Origin: Myotis daubentonii
Taxonomy: Eukaryota; Chordata; Mammalia; Chiroptera; Vespertilionidae
DNA: 64,000 nucleotides
Assembly (NCBI RefSeq): GCF_963259705.1
Contig: NC_081844.1
Span: 14,803,715-14,867,714, forward strand
Direction: 5' to 3'
Each line of letters opens with the position of its first letter. The stretch's first letter is position 1. The position numbers and the translations under genes were made by a program. The notes under the pieces were generated by a model. It saw only the letters and a program-made list of their open reading frames with translations, did not search any database and had not been told where the DNA came from. Positions 43,521 to 55,615 of this stretch are shown piece after piece.

Positions 43521-45323
43521 GGGGGGGGGGGGGGAAGGTGATTAAGACAGCAGTGCCAGCTGTGATAGATATGGCCATAGCCACTGGCAAAGCTTTTGAA
43601 CCTGAATGTGAAGCACAAGTAAGATCTAAGACTGCGGAAAATAGCAAGGAAAGTATAGCTGGGGAAAAGCTGGAAATGTTTACAAGAAAGTCATGCCTTT
43701 TGGCCTCAGTTTTTCCTGATAACATAGGAAGCAAGCCCTTGTGAATTTGTAGGTTGTTGATGCACCCAATTATATGATTAGCTCCAGTGGGGCTCAGGAG
43801 GCAGGGAATGGAGTGGGGGAAAGGTGGTTTGTTGTCAAGTAAACCCTGGAAGATACTAAATGTTGGGAATCAAAGAGTAAATTTAAGAGGTTCCATGTTC
43901 CAGAAGATGACAAACTTCACTTGACTAGAATCCCACCTCAAGAAAATACCATCCTAATATTCCCAGCCTGACCTTAGTCCTGGAGAAAGACAAGATTCTT
44001 AGAAACACCCTGTCCTTGAGTAAGCTGAGCTTAGCCATGCCGATCAGAAGCTGCTAGCTTTGAGTTAGCCATTTAAGAAGTATTAAACTGAGAGGACTGG
44101 TTGGAATCCAGCCAGCTCAGCAGCACAGAATCTCCCTCCTCTCTGGCATCTGTAGAATGTGCTTGTTTGCCATGCTGGGAGCTCCTTGGGGCCAGATTTA
44201 GGCAATGCTTTACCCCTTACCCTTCTCCCCACCAGTCTCCCCATCTGGAGGTCTGCTTCTCTTCCCATAAAAGAAAACATTTCTGCATCAGAGTTTTTAA
44301 ATCAAAGTCCTTAAAACCAGGGATTCCATGCCTATCATCCATCCTAGACCTCCACCCACAGTGTATCCTCCTTTGCTCCACAGTTGACTCATCTGCTTCC
44401 TGCTAACCTCCCTCCCAATGCTACATCCCCTGGAAACCCCATCTACATCTTTGAAAGGCGCTCCCTCCATCAGCTTGCCTCATCTGATGCTGACCCTTGT
44501 CAGGATATCATTTTCCTCTTAGCCCTCTAGAACATGGAGTGCACATATTTCCATGTCCCATATTCTAGATTTGTCCCAGCTCTTCATTATGAGTTTTGAT
44601 GGTCCCTTTGGACTATCATGCTATCTGGTTCTACCACTCTCTGCTTCTCCTTCTAGCACTCATGTCCTCACCGCCTAGTAATTCTCAGGACACTCATCAG
44701 ACTTTGGAAACTGGCTATCTCTACCTTAAGCACTGCACTGATCCTGGGGGACAACCTACTCAGAACTCTGGAATCATTGCCCCCAGGGCAACTGTCCACA
44801 TGGGAACTGCCAAAATGTTAGCCTCTTAGACTCTAGGTCCCACCTCCACTGAAAACACCCTTTCCTTGAAGCTCCCTTGCTCTCTCTTCCTACTCTACTC
44901 TCCAGCTTCACACAGTGCCCCAGGCTCTTGTAGCTTTTTCTCCAAGTCTGTTCACACTTCTCCACTTCACCTCCTCCCTTGTCTAGTCTAGACCCTGTGC
45001 AGCAGAATGTCAAACCCCCTCTCACCATCACCCTCAGCTTCTTTGTCCTATCCTTGTTCAATGCTCATCTAGCAAACCCCAATATCCCAACCAGGCATGT
45101 TCCCCAGGTTTGCAGAGATTACTAGAGAAAATTCACAACTGGAAAGATTTGCCAAATGCATAGTTTCCATCCTCACTGATACCTGCTCCAGGGCCCATCA
45201 TCTCGGTAATAATGATTCCAACATTTTTTTAATACTAACACTAACTCTAACTTTAACACTCTCCTCAAACCATCTCCATAACAACGTCTTCACTCTGATA
45301 ACATTATGCCTCCTTTTTTACAA

Positions 45324-45354
<31 letters not shown>

Positions 45355-46299
45355 CTTGAGTGGGAGGTCTCTCAGTTTCCCAAACGTGTCTGTGTCCATA
45401 CCTACCCTTCCTTCCCTGGACTTTTCTTCTAACGTTAATCTACCTACCTCTGCTTTAGATCGTATGCCTGCAGCATTAATTCTCTCTCTTTTTCTCTCTT
45501 TTTTCTGCGTTGTTCGTCTCTCTATCCTTCCCCTTAGAATATAGCTTATAAATGCACCTGAGCCTCTCCCATCTTAAAAAAAAAAAAGAAGTCGCCATGA
45601 CTCAAGATTCTACTTTCAGTTGATGGTCTTCACAGCCTAGTTGTGCAATAAACATTCCTCACTTCCCATTTTTTAATCAAAGTGATGCATAGGCATAGCT
45701 TTTAAAGTCAAACAACGCTATAAGGCTTAATAATTTTTAAAATACTTGCTTGTAAACCCCATTTTTCTAAATAGCCTATGTATTTTAACTTTTTAAATTT
45801 TGAGATTATCTTTTATCTTCCTACCATGGAAGATGAATGTTCAGTTCTTTTTACAAGCCCCTCACCATCCAAACAGCCCTTTCCCCTCCCTCCATCCTCC
45901 CCTTATAGTTACATCTAATTAGTGGTGAAGTTATTATTCAATATTTATATCAATATGTCTATATATTTTTCATAGATTTAGTGTACTTTGTACTTCCTTG
46001 TACACATTTTGTTTTACATAATTACCCCTCTTTTTTCAATCTATCTTTCTGTGTATCTATCTCTAATTCAGCCCCTCACTTTCCAAAAAAAAAAAACAAT
46101 AGAAAATCTACTACTTGAAATGTTTTTTCTCATATAATCCTTCCATTGTCACTTTCATATGGAAGGATTGCTCTCCAGGCCATTACCTGACTGCTGTCCT
46201 TTGCTTCCCTTCACCATCATCCCACTAATTACTTCCCTAGATTTTATTGCCTCTAATTCTTAGATTCTAAGTGTTCCCATTTCTTCGTTTATGTTTGCA
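43521..46299. other. Unassigned, pyrimidine-rich in part
   Basis: No gene supported. It includes a G run (43520-43533) and an A run (45320-45346). 44340-45560 is pyrimidine-rich and may be old sense L2, but this could not be settled by eye. Confidence 0.4.
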
Positions 46300-47000
46300 T
46301 TTTGCTGCAAAACATCCTAAATTGTTTTTCTGAAAAGGGATTCAAGGAAGGCACTTTTTTTTTGAGACCTTCACTCTTAACTGATCATTTTGTTAGAAGC
46401 AACACTCTAGGTTGGAAATCATTTTCCCTCAGAATGTTGAAGGTGTTGCTACACCATCTCCAAGTTGTTGAGAAGTCTTATGACATTCTGACTCCTGGTC
46501 CTTTGTATATAACCTGCTGCATTCCTCCCTGGTAGCTTTAGGAAAGTTCTATCTTCAAGGTCCTGATATTTCATAATAAGGTGCTTTGCATGAGGACTGT
46601 TCTTCATTAATTATGCTAGCCATTCACTGGTCCCTTTCAGACTAGAAATCCAGGACTTCAGAAATGTTCTTCCCATTTCTTTGATAATTAATCCCCTCTA
46701 TTTTCTTTCTTCTTTCTTTCTGGAGCTCCTAATAGTCAGATGTCAGACCTTCTGGACTGATTCTCTACTTTTCCCATCTTTTCTATTTTCCCTAACTTTG
46801 TCTTTTAGTTTGACACCCTGAGAGGTCTTCTCAGCATTACCTATAGACTTGGAATTTCTGCTATCATATTTTAACTTCTAAAAGCCCCTTTCCATTCTCT
46901 GAATGTTTCTTTATATAACACTCTGTTTTTACTTCATAGATGTATTTCCTCTTATCTCTTGGATGGCATTAATCAGTGTATTTTAAATTTTTATTAAGTC
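46300..47000 (-). mobile_element. HAL1 (half-L1) ORF1 remnant
   Basis: The plus strand carries the complement of HAL1/L1 ORF1: CTAGGTTGGAAATCATTTTC, CCTCAGAATGTTGAAGG, TTGTTGAGAAGTCTTATGAC, GGTGCTTTGCATGAGGAC, and TCTTTCTGGAGCTCCTAATA. Relative to the copy at 14170 it preserves more of the N-terminal half. Frames are broken. Confidence 0.6.
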
Positions 47001-47715
47001 CCTTACATTGCCTTTGTCTTTCCATTCACTTATTTGTCAGGGTCTCCATCTTAACCATCATAATCCTGCCTCAAATTTTCAGTGAGGCTTAGCCCCTTCT
47101 TTTCTGACCTAATGGTGTGGAACTAAACATTCATTAGAGGTTCTTTATGCATGGGCAGGGCCCAACTGCCTGGCAAACTCCACCTGAGTTTGAGGGGATC
47201 CATCATTCTGTTCGGTCTTTTGCCTGGAGCACCAGCTTTCCCAGAATACCATGTCCGGTCCCCTCACCTGGCTGCCCACACTGAGCGGGCTCAGCAGGAG
47301 AAGGGGCTAAGGGGTCTCACTGCTCAGTGGGCAAGGTGCCCACTTTCAGCACGTTGCCAAGTGTCAGACTACATCACAAACTTGATGGGGGAATGGAGAG
47401 GCAGCAGGCAGAGGGGCAGCTGCCTGGTGACCTGGAGAATGAATATGAGCACTAGGTGTTCTTTGTGCAAGCTTTCCACCAGCCTTTCTAGTTTTTGCCT
47501 CCTCCTAGTACCGCACCTCCCAGAGGTGCCCGGTTCCTCTGATTCCAAAGCTTTTGAGGGTTTGTACAACAAGAAAGGGCATGTTCCTCATTGATTTCAC
47601 CCCTACCCAACTCCCACAGACAGGTGTTAGCTTTCTCTGAAAAGGAGGGATGAGGAAGAGGGAAGAGAAGGAGGGAGAAAGGGAAGAAAGGACGAAGGGA
47701 GGCAGCGAGAAAACA
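47001..47715. other. Unassigned, possibly HAL1 5' region
   Basis: Continues leftward-oriented HAL1 context. A 147-codon frame (47151-47594, +) has no recognisable domain and is not supported as a gene. Confidence 0.35.
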
Positions 47716-47717
47716 TT

Positions 47718-47925
47718 TTTGAGCCTCTATGATGCACCAGACCCTGTATGTGCTGGGTTCTTTACATAAAGAAACATATTGTAATCCCACAACCCTCTTA
47801 GGTGGATACTGGTATTACCATTCACATCATACTCTTGCAGAAACATTGTTCAGAGACTACTTAGCGAGCCCATGATCACACAACTGTGAGTGTCTGCATT
47901 CAAACCCCAGGCTCTGTGTTCCCCA
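47718..47925 (+). repeat. MIR
   Basis: GAGCCTCTATGATGCACC, AGACCCTGTATGTGCTGGG, ACCCTCTTAGGTGGATAC and GATCACACAACTGTGAGTG follow the MIR order. Confidence 0.7.
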
Positions 47926-48109
47926 AGACCCGTGCTCCTTTCCCTATCTCGTGCTGAGAGCTATTGGTAGGCCTGGGGTCTATGGGCCACCCCAAGGGCC
48001 ATACAGAGTAGGCACCCTATGCCATCCCCTGGGTCCCCCCAAGCCTTGCGAGCATTCTAGGGCAGCCAGTGGAGTATTTTACATTCTCCCTGGAAAGAGA
48101 CCAAGGTGC

Positions 48110-48300
48110 TGTGTTCTCAGCTGCTTGGGCTGAGATCTGAGGGCCAGACCCTGGCGCTGACGTCACTCGGCGTGCCCTCCGCTTCCACCAGGCCGTTTAT
48201 GCTGGCACCGCCGACAGCAAGGCTGGCGGGAAGGGGAGCAGCCCAAACAGGATTAATAAGAGGCAGCTGGGCTTTAAAAGCCTTCTTGACAATGTAAAGA
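48110..48300. promoter_or_regulatory. GC-rich segment with a full CRE palindrome
   Basis: A locally GC-rich patch contains the palindromic CRE TGACGTCA (48158-48165), and GGGCTTTAAAAGCC lies about 110 bp downstream. No transcript or downstream frame can be tied to it, so a promoter is only possible. Confidence 0.2.
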
Positions 48301-48585
48301 AACGAAGTCAGATGTTTTTGGAACAGACTTTTAAATGAACTTGTCCAGCTCCTCGTCTCTCTCTATTGCCACTTCCCCACTTCCTCCCACACGCGTGCAG
48401 CCAGGTTTTCTGTTGCCCTTTCAGCATCTCGGACGATAACCCATTGGCTAAGGTCAGATGCTGGCTCGAGGAAGCGAGTGTCCCAGGACTGAACTGCACC
48501 CACCGCCAACAATTCAGCAGCCCCTCACCCGCCGCTCACCCTCCAGGTGCCCTCAGCCCCTCACCTGTCACCTCCTAATCCCTGC

Positions 48586-48879
48586 CGTGCTGGCCAGAGG
48601 TGGTCAGTGTCTGAGTGGATAGAGAGGAAGTGGAGAAGCCGCCGTGAGGCCATGATGAGCGGCACTTCAGAGCGCACTGTGTCGCCGGTGCGGTGGGCCC
48701 TTGGTAGGGGAGGCCTTTGTGACACGGTGTTCCAGACCATCTGTCCCCGTGCAACACTGGAACCTTGTATGGCCCCTGCACTCCGCAAGGGTTGTGCCAC
48801 AAACTTTCCACCTTCCTGGATGCAGCCAGGACAGCAGAAGTGGCCAACAGCCTTGGGCATCAACCAGAGGTGGTGGTGT
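48586..48879 (+). other. Possible 5' UTR of the actin-related retrocopy
   Basis: GC-rich sequence directly upstream of the pseudogene with no homology recognised. It could be the copied 5' UTR. Overlapping frames on both strands show no domain. Confidence 0.3.
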
Positions 48880-49941
48880 GGCCACGAGAGCTACTACTAC
48901 CAGCTACCGGTGGTGCTACACTAGGCTCAGGAGTTGTCCAGGGGGGCCTGCTGGATCCCAGGAGCCCCAGTTCTTCTACCCACGCATCCGCCCTACGAAA
49001 GGCCAGAGCTGGGTGCACAGGGCGTGCTGGAGCCCTGTGGGGGTGACCAGCACAGGATGGAGAAGCTCACTGCCCATCAGCTGCCCAGTGAAGCATGATC
49101 TCATTACTTCCTAGGGGCCCTGGAGGTCATGTGGAAACAGATCCATGACCATAACCTGAAGCGAAAGCCCTGTCCTGATGACTGAACCAGCATTGAGCCC
49201 ACTGGCCAACGGACAACAGATCGTTGAAGTGCTTTTGAGTATGTGGGGGTTCCTGCCTCTCTATGCCTATCCGTGGGGTGCTGGCTCTCTTTACTGCTGG
49301 CTTCACAACTGGCTTTGTGGTGAACTCAGGTGCTGCGATTACCCAGTGTGTGCCCATCTTTGAAGGTTACTGTCCGCCCCTTGGTGTCCACCAGCTAGTT
49401 TGTCTGGCCTTGGCCTTACTGACTACCTCAGGATGCTGTTCAAGGACCATGGCATCCTGTGCTGCAGACAGAAAGATCGTCACCGTTAAGGAAAGCTCTT
49501 GTGATGTGGCAATGAACTATGAGTAGGAAGTGACCAAGACACCTGGTAGTATAGAGTTTACCAACTACCTGGTGGGGAGATGATCAGGCTCCATCACCAG
49601 CTCTCACAGTGCCCAGAGGCCCTCTCTGTCCATCTCTCGTGAACCTGGAGACTCCTGGTATTGATAAGCTGCATCAGCATAATGAAATGCGGTACAGACC
49701 TGAGGAGTTACTTTTTCTCTAATATTATCCTTGCTGGGGGATCAACCTCATTCCCTGGTTCAGGAAAGTGGCTGCCCAAGATACAGCACCAGTGGCACCT
49801 GCCAATACCCCTGTGCAGGTTAGAGCTCCCCAGAAGGGGAAATATTGGTGTGGATGGGGGGCTCTTTAGACATGCGGCTCACTCACTGCTGCAGAGTTTA
49901 AAGAAGTTGGCCCCAACATAGTACCCCAGAGATGCTTCTGA
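48880..49941 (+). pseudogene. Actin-related protein retrocopy, ACTRT3-like
   Basis: Actin-family proteins bind ATP through a conserved actin fold; ACTRT3 (ARP-T3/ARPM1) is a germline actin-related protein. Homology runs in one direction but jumps between all three frames. It begins near YYYQLPVVL (48892 on), then AGSQEPQFFYPRI, SSLPISCPVKHDLITS, ALEVMWKQIHDHNLK, VLMTEPALSPLANGQQIVEV, VLALFTAGFTTGFVVNSG, DYLRMLFKDHGI, DRKIVTVKESSCDVAMNYE, FFSNIILAGGSTSFPG, and AEFKEVGPNIV ending in CF and a stop at 49939-49941. There are at least five frameshifts, several stops and a small deletion before the C terminus, but no introns. This is a dead processed copy. The family is certain; the ACTRT3 assignment rests on wording such as SYPVKHxLITSW and EFKEVGPNIV. 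Confidence 0.85.
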
Positions 49942-50240
49942 AGACAAAATGCTTACAGGAAAATGTTTCCAGTGTGTGGGACAGAAAACTTTGGATATTG
50001 TGTTTCTGGAAGAACAGAAACTATTTCAATTATTGGAATGCCTATTCCTCTGTTGCATGTCTGTAATGGGGGAAATGATGGTGAGGCAGCCAGATGTTTA
50101 GAGGAAACACTGAAAACAAGAGGAAGTGGGCACAGGAGGTGGGCGGGGGTTATTTGTGGATTAGCCTGAAGGCCACACTGGATACCGTAGCAGAGGCGTG
50201 TGTTACCGAGACCAACACTAACCTCCAGGGACTAGAGAAA
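49942..50240 (+). other. Sequence downstream of the retrocopy
   Basis: Probably includes copied 3' UTR (GGAAAATGTTTCCAGTGTGT region). No poly(A) tail or target duplication could be found, consistent with age. Confidence 0.3.
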
Positions 50241-50244
50241 TCAA

Positions 50245-50335
50245 AACTGAGCTATTTCAGGCACCTACTACGCGCTGGGCAACATGTTAGGACTTTTTCA
50301 CGCTTTCAATCCCATAATCATCAAGTCCTGCCCAG
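50245..50335 (+). repeat. MIR fragment
   Basis: TTTCAGGCACCTACTACGC, GCTGGGCAACATGTTAGG and TTCAATCCCATAATCATC fit the first half of MIR. Confidence 0.5.
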
Positions 50336-50714
50336 GCTGTCTTTTCTCCAAGTTATTCCAGATCCTTCCCAGCCACAAGGGAAAGGCCTCACTACTTCCT
50401 CCGTGGAGCTTTCCCTGGCCAACTCCTCCCTGAGAGGTCTCTGAGGCTGGGACCTGCCGGAATTTTCTGTCCACTTGGTCCACCCTTAATCACCTGATTT
50501 ATGTTGAGGGCAACCTGCCATTCATATTCGTTTATGATTCCCACGGAAGGCCGCATGGAGGAACTCGGTGCCAAAGAAAGCTCTCCCCCTTGAGGAGCCA
50601 GCATTCCCTCTCCTTTCTGTCAAGGTCTTTGTAACTCTTCATGCTTCCTTCTTTGCCTCCTGAGAAGTTCCAAGCACAAGGAGGGTTTGACTCAGGTTAG
50701 CAGTGCAACAAAGA
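50336..50714. other. Unassigned sequence
   Basis: No gene or repeat recognised. Confidence 0.4.
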
Positions 50715-50880
50715 TCTCCTCTCCATAAGGAAGTGACATTTGAGCTGAGACCCAAACTACGAGTAAGACTCAGCCAGATAAGATTGGAAGAAACATCATT
50801 CCGTTCGGAAACAGCATGAAGTGCAGAGGCTCTGAGGCAGAAAAGAAAATGCCCGGTGTGGCCGGAACATGCGGGGTAAA
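50715..50880 (-). repeat. L2 3' fragment
   Basis: Complemented L2 3' phrases GGAAGTGACATTTGAGCTGA, CATGAAGTGCAGAGGCTCTG and GGTGTGGCCGGAACATG. Confidence 0.6.
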
Positions 50881-51908
50881 GAAGACAGCGGTGCTAATGA
50901 AACTGCGTTTCAGACCCTCTTCAGTCTCTGGAGAGAGGCAAGCCGCCTTCTCTCCTCGGGGAACCTGAGCAGCTCCATTTCACCAGCTTTCCCAGCAAAT
51001 TTTCCGCAGGCTTCAGTGCACCCGACTGAAGCAGTTACATAATTCCCAGCCAGGCTCCCAGAAGCCTCACAAAGCCATGCTTTCAGAATAACCCCAGTGA
51101 ATGCGCCCAAATAATACGTGAAATTGTATCGGGCCTGCCGCACCCAGAAGACGCACACAGAGTAGGAGGGGCGTTCGCCACGCCAGCCCGTGACACCTGA
51201 GATCTTCTCACCACCAGGGCCATTAGGAGGGAATTAAGATTAAGTGGACAGGGGCAACTCCAGTGCATGAGGCCAGAGCGTGACTGGTCACAGAGGACAG
51301 CAGGGTTGCAAAGCGCTGTGCCCCGTGCTGGCAGCCCAGCAGCTAACACACGAACACTGAGGGTGGCCACCATCTGTGCCGCAAGCTTCTCCTGCATCAT
51401 TCTCATTTCGGCTCACACTGCCCTCTGTCCCAGCTCCTGTCATTATCTCTCCTTGGCGGATGAAGACAGCAGGCTGGGAGCTGTCCCACAGCCTGCCCGG
51501 GTCCACACAGCACTAGGGCCTGGACAGCCCTTTTGTCCCTAGTCCACAGGCAGAGGCGGTACTCCTCAGGGAGGCAGCATGACACTCTGGAAGAAGTTCT
51601 CCGATTCCTCTCTTTTCCAGGTTTTGCACAGCAGGTTTTAAAGTCTCTCCATTCTAGTCCCAATCATAATTTAACAGCTCGGAGAGCAAGGAAAACAAGA
51701 GACTGAAGACAGTGGGAGTCCCGGGGAGGGTGGCAGAAGGAAACCATGCAGTGCAGCCAGGTGTCCACCCGGCACGCCCAGCTCCCCGGCAAAGCTTGTA
51801 GGGGGCCTTCTGCTCTGTGCCCTTCTCACCCAACCTCTACCCTCCCCCCTCTCCAGTCCCACCTCCCAACTTCTGCCAAGAAAATGGAGGCTCTCAGGTA
51901 GGAACTCT
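50881..51908. other. Unassigned sequence
   Basis: No gene recognised. A degraded MIR-like stretch is possible near 51340-51520. Confidence 0.4.
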
Positions 51909-51916
51909 GTCTAGAT

Positions 51917-52141
51917 CAGCGGTTCTCAACCTGTGGGTTGCGACCCCTTTGGGGGTCGAACGACCCTTTCACAGGAGTCGCCTAAATACATCCTCCATAT
52001 CAGATATTTACATTATGATTCATAACAGTAGCAAAGTTACAGTTATGAAGTAGCAACAAAAATAATTTTATGGTTGGGGGTCACCACAACATGAGGAACT
52101 GTATTAAAGGGTCGAGGCATTAGGAAGGTTGAGGACCACTG
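51917..52141 (+). mobile_element. SPIN-type hAT non-autonomous element
   Basis: A 225-bp element starting CAGCGGTTCTCAACCTGTGG and ending GGTTGAGGACCACTG; the ends are inverted repeats (13 of 15 match). An 8-bp duplication flanks it: GTCTAGAT (51909-51916) and GTCTCGAT (52142-52149), as expected for hAT. The interior has GGGTTGCGACCCCTTTGGGG and GGGGTCACCACAACATGAG, the hallmark of SPIN elements. No transposase is present. Confidence 0.85.
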
Positions 52142-52409
52142 GTCTCGATCTTAGGCTCTTGCAAACTTACCTGCCTCTTCCCATCTCCACCCCCAGCCTG
52201 AGCAGAATGGACGCCCCTTTTCTAATCCATGCAAATCCACTAAAATGGCTCATGATGCTGTGTCCTGTCACTTCTCTAGTTTTGAATTCAGCCCTGACCA
52301 CCTCAGCCTCTAATTTTGCCCGTTTTATTTAAAATGTCATTTAACAACCCCAGTGGCCATCCACAGGTGAATGGCTAAACAAAATGTCCACAAGGGCTGT
52401 GAGATTCTT

Positions 52410-52626
52410 TTTCTTTTTTAATCCTCACCTGAGGGTATGTTTTTATTAATGAAGAGAAAGAAAGGTATGAGAGAGATGAGAGAGAAACATGGATCTGTTG
52501 CCTCCCATATGCACCCCAACTAGGGATTAAACCCGAAACCTGCATATGTGCCCTGACCAGGAATTGAACCTACGACCTTTTGGTGTATGGGACGATGCTC
52601 CAACCAACTGAGCCACACTGGCCAGG
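52410..52626 (-). mobile_element. Ves SINE
   Basis: TTAATCCTCACCTGAGGGTA tail side, GGAATTGAACCTACGACC B-box complement, CTGAGCCACACTGGCCAG head. Perfect 14-bp duplication GCTGTGAGATTCTT at 52396-52409 and 52627-52640. Confidence 0.93.
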
Positions 52627-52639
52627 GCTGTGAGATTCT

Positions 52640-52735
52640 TAAAGGCCACAGGGTATCTTCACATCTTGGAGCCCCAATACCTAACAAAGCACTTGCCATA
52701 TAGTGGGTACTCAATAAATAATTGTGAAATTAACT
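52640..52735 (+). repeat. L2 3' end
   Basis: GAGCCCCAATACCTAACAAA, then CATATAGTGGGTACTCAATA and AATAATTGTGAAATT, the typical L2 terminus. Confidence 0.65.
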
Positions 52736-54964
52736 ACTGAACCCCAAGCATTTGGTTCATACTTCTGGTCCCACTGGTCCCTTCCCTTCCGTGGAAATCA
52801 GAAAGTAAGAGGAAAATGGGCAAATAGCAAGTGTGGTACATAATTTAAAGGGGATGAGAGAGAGGGAAGAAGGGAGAGCTAGAAAGGAAGGGGCGGTGAG
52901 GGGAAGAGAGAAGGGAAGACAAATGCAGTTGGGGGGCTGTCTACAGAGCTGGCTCCTTGAAGATTTGCTTCAGTTGACTAACAAATCCTGCCAGTGTCGT
53001 CTCGTGCCTCCTGGAGTATCTTATTCTGGCAGTTTGATTCATTATTTTGGTGGGCAGCCAAATACCTCCCCCCTCCCCTTAGTAGGCAAGATCTAGGACA
53101 GATCTTGGTGCAGAAGGAGAAGCACTCAAGAGTCATCTTCAGTTGTAATTACCTATCCAATTAAATCCAGGCACTCAGCCATCCTCCCTAATAGGGGCTG
53201 AGGGCGGTAATCCACCGTGCAATTTGTGCGCTTGCAGCAGCTCTGATCAGCAGCTGTACTGTGTTTATTTAGTTGGGGTTTTTTTGGGGGGGAGGGGAGG
53301 GGGGTAAAGAAGGGAGACAAGAGGAGGAAACTGGGTAGATGCTGAGTGATCAGAGTATCCCTGGGGATATTGAGCACCAGGGGGAAATTACCTTCCTGAT
53401 GACTCAGAAACAGGAAGCGGTGACCCAGAGGCATCTCAGAAGGGGAGGCCTGCACACGTGTGATGACATCGCTTCCTCTTTTTATGAATGCGGGGGTATG
53501 CAAGTGGAAAAGGGAGGGGGGAGAAAACAATCAAAGGGATAGGAGAGTGGGTCTCCTGCGTGTTCTTGCTCACATCCTCACATCCCCGGCCCCTATTCCT
53601 GCACTTCTGACGCAGGGCCAGCGCCTACACAGCTTCCTCTCTTTCACCCTCAGGCTCTGGCTGAGAGAAGCTAACAAGGCTCATTCTGAGCCCTTCCGAC
53701 CAAAGACAGAGCTAGATTTGCAGGGGGGGGGGGGGGGAGGCGGTACCCTCAAACTCACAGAAGCCACCAGGCTGGTGCTGGGAATTCTCTTACCAGTTAG
53801 TAAAAGGAACTATGATCTGAAACTCTTCACTCCTCACCAGGCGCCATGCCCCACTTCATCACTGAGAGGATGGGGTGCTACATGAAGCAGCAGCCAGCAG
53901 CATGGGCAGAGGGAACATGGGAGAACCCAAGAATGTGCAGTGGAGCATCCAGACTTCACCAAAACTGGCAGTTTTGGGGGATAGTGAGAACAAACTTTGG
54001 AGCCAGGGGCGTTGTGACTACAGGACTAGGTGAGAACTGAGGACTAAATGGCCCTTCTTGCTCTTCCTTCCCCAAAGTGGGAACCAAAGACCAAAGTCCT
54101 GGGCCCAGAGAACAGGACTGACACCCGTTTTTCCCATGACACCAAGCAAAAGACTAGCTGAACCTCCCAGTCTACCAGGGGCCCTCCCCCATGACAGTGA
54201 GTGACTCTGTCTCAAGAATGCCCTGACTCTATAGAAGCTGCTCTACTTGTGCTGCTTTATCCCCACCCTTGGGATCCCTGGGTGAGAATCCCCAGCACAG
54301 AGCATATGGTGACTCACATAGAAGGAAATCAGAAGAAGGTGATCAGTGTTGCACGTAGGGCCCTCTGCTCCCTGCCTGCTCTCTCCATGGGCACTCAGGT
54401 GACACAGCAGCCCCAACTGTACATTTTGTGAAAGTTGATAGACAAAGAGAACAGCAAGTCCACCAGCATATTCAGAAGAGCCTGCCCTGCGTTTACCCAC
54501 ACTTGTCTTTCTCTGCTATCTCTTCAAGGGAAGACCAAACCACTAAAAGGCCTAGCCCCCTTTCTGTGTGGGCAAATCTATGTCAGCCAACCCATAGAAA
54601 AAGACAAGCAATCTGCAAACAACCCAATCTGCAACTCAGCAGTGGCCTATACACATGCCTCCAAAAAGTCACTATAGAGGGAACTGGACAAAGGAGGAGC
54701 CATAGTCCAACGTCTTGTCTTTGGAAGGAACTAATGAAAAGTCTGGGGATGTCCCCTGGAACCGTCACACTGTCCCCAGCTCTCCAGGCACCTCCTATCC
54801 ATAGTGCCTTGGCCCACCCACTCCTCATGTGAGCAGGACAACCCACTTGGAGCAGAGTCAAGGTGGTAACTGGGGTGGTGGGCCAGAGGACCAAGCCACC
54901 ATCAAGTCTCTATACAGTGAGAGGGACTCAAAGGACAAACATTAGGAAAAGGGAAAGAACTTGG
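52736..54964. other. Unassigned sequence
   Basis: No gene recognised. Contains a purine-rich stretch (52850-52930) and a G run (53720-53736). Frames of 125-141 codons in this area overlap on opposite strands and carry no domain. Confidence 0.4.
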
Positions 54965-55115
54965 TTGGTACAATGGGAGGTATCTCCTGTGTGTTATCTC
55001 ATCTGGTCCACACATTAATCCCACAAAGTCTTATCACTGAGCAAACTGATACTGAGAGAAGCTGGGCAACTAGCCCTCGACCTGAGAACTGGTAGCTGGC
55101 AGAGGCCCGGCTCAA
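54965..55115 (+). repeat. MIR
   Basis: GTGTGTTATCTCATCTGGTC, TTATCACTGAGCAAACTGAT, GAGAGAAGCTGGGCAACTAG and CTGGCAGAGGCCCGGCTC, a MIR second half. Confidence 0.65.
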
Positions 55116-55399
55116 CCCAAGATCCCACCATGCTCTTTTTCCAGTACACATTGAAGACAAAATAACAGAGATGCAGAGATGGGGCAAGGTACGAGCTACC
55201 CTGGAAATCTTCCTCAACAAAATCTGTCTCTGCTCCTGTCACCAAATGTGAGATTGGACCACTGCATAGTCATTCTGGAGGTCTTGAAAGGTTTTAGAGG
55301 TTTCACTCAATTCACCAACACAAAAAGATTGGTCTTCTGCTACTTGATAGAAAATAAATAAATAAAGTAAATAAAAATATAACAAAAATATCCTCAATC

Positions 55400-55615
55400 T
55401 GTAGAGACCCAAATAAATTAGTGGTTGCCTTGGGCTAGGGGTTGGTTTGAATGGGGAGCTGACTATTAATGGGTATGGGTTTTCTTTCTGAGTGATGAAA
55501 GTATTCTAAACTTAGATTTAGAATCTAAATCTACTAAAACCCATCAAAGTGTATGCTTCAAATGAGTGAATTTGTTGGTATATGAATTAGGGCTCAATAA
55601 AGATGTTTAAAAAAA
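55400..55615 (+). mobile_element. L1 3' UTR
   Basis: TAGTGGTTGCCTTGGGCTAG, CTATTAATGGGTATGGGTTT, GTGATGAAAGTATTCTAAAC and GGGCTCAATAAAGATGTTTA match an L1M 3' UTR. Confidence 0.68.

Noticed and set aside
47151..47594. 147-codon frame
   Set aside because: No domain, start context or splice structure; sits next to a HAL1 remnant, and length alone is not evidence in GC-richer sequence.
53460..54832. Frames of 141 and 134 codons
   Set aside because: No recognisable motif, overlapping frames on the other strand, and a G homopolymer within the first one.
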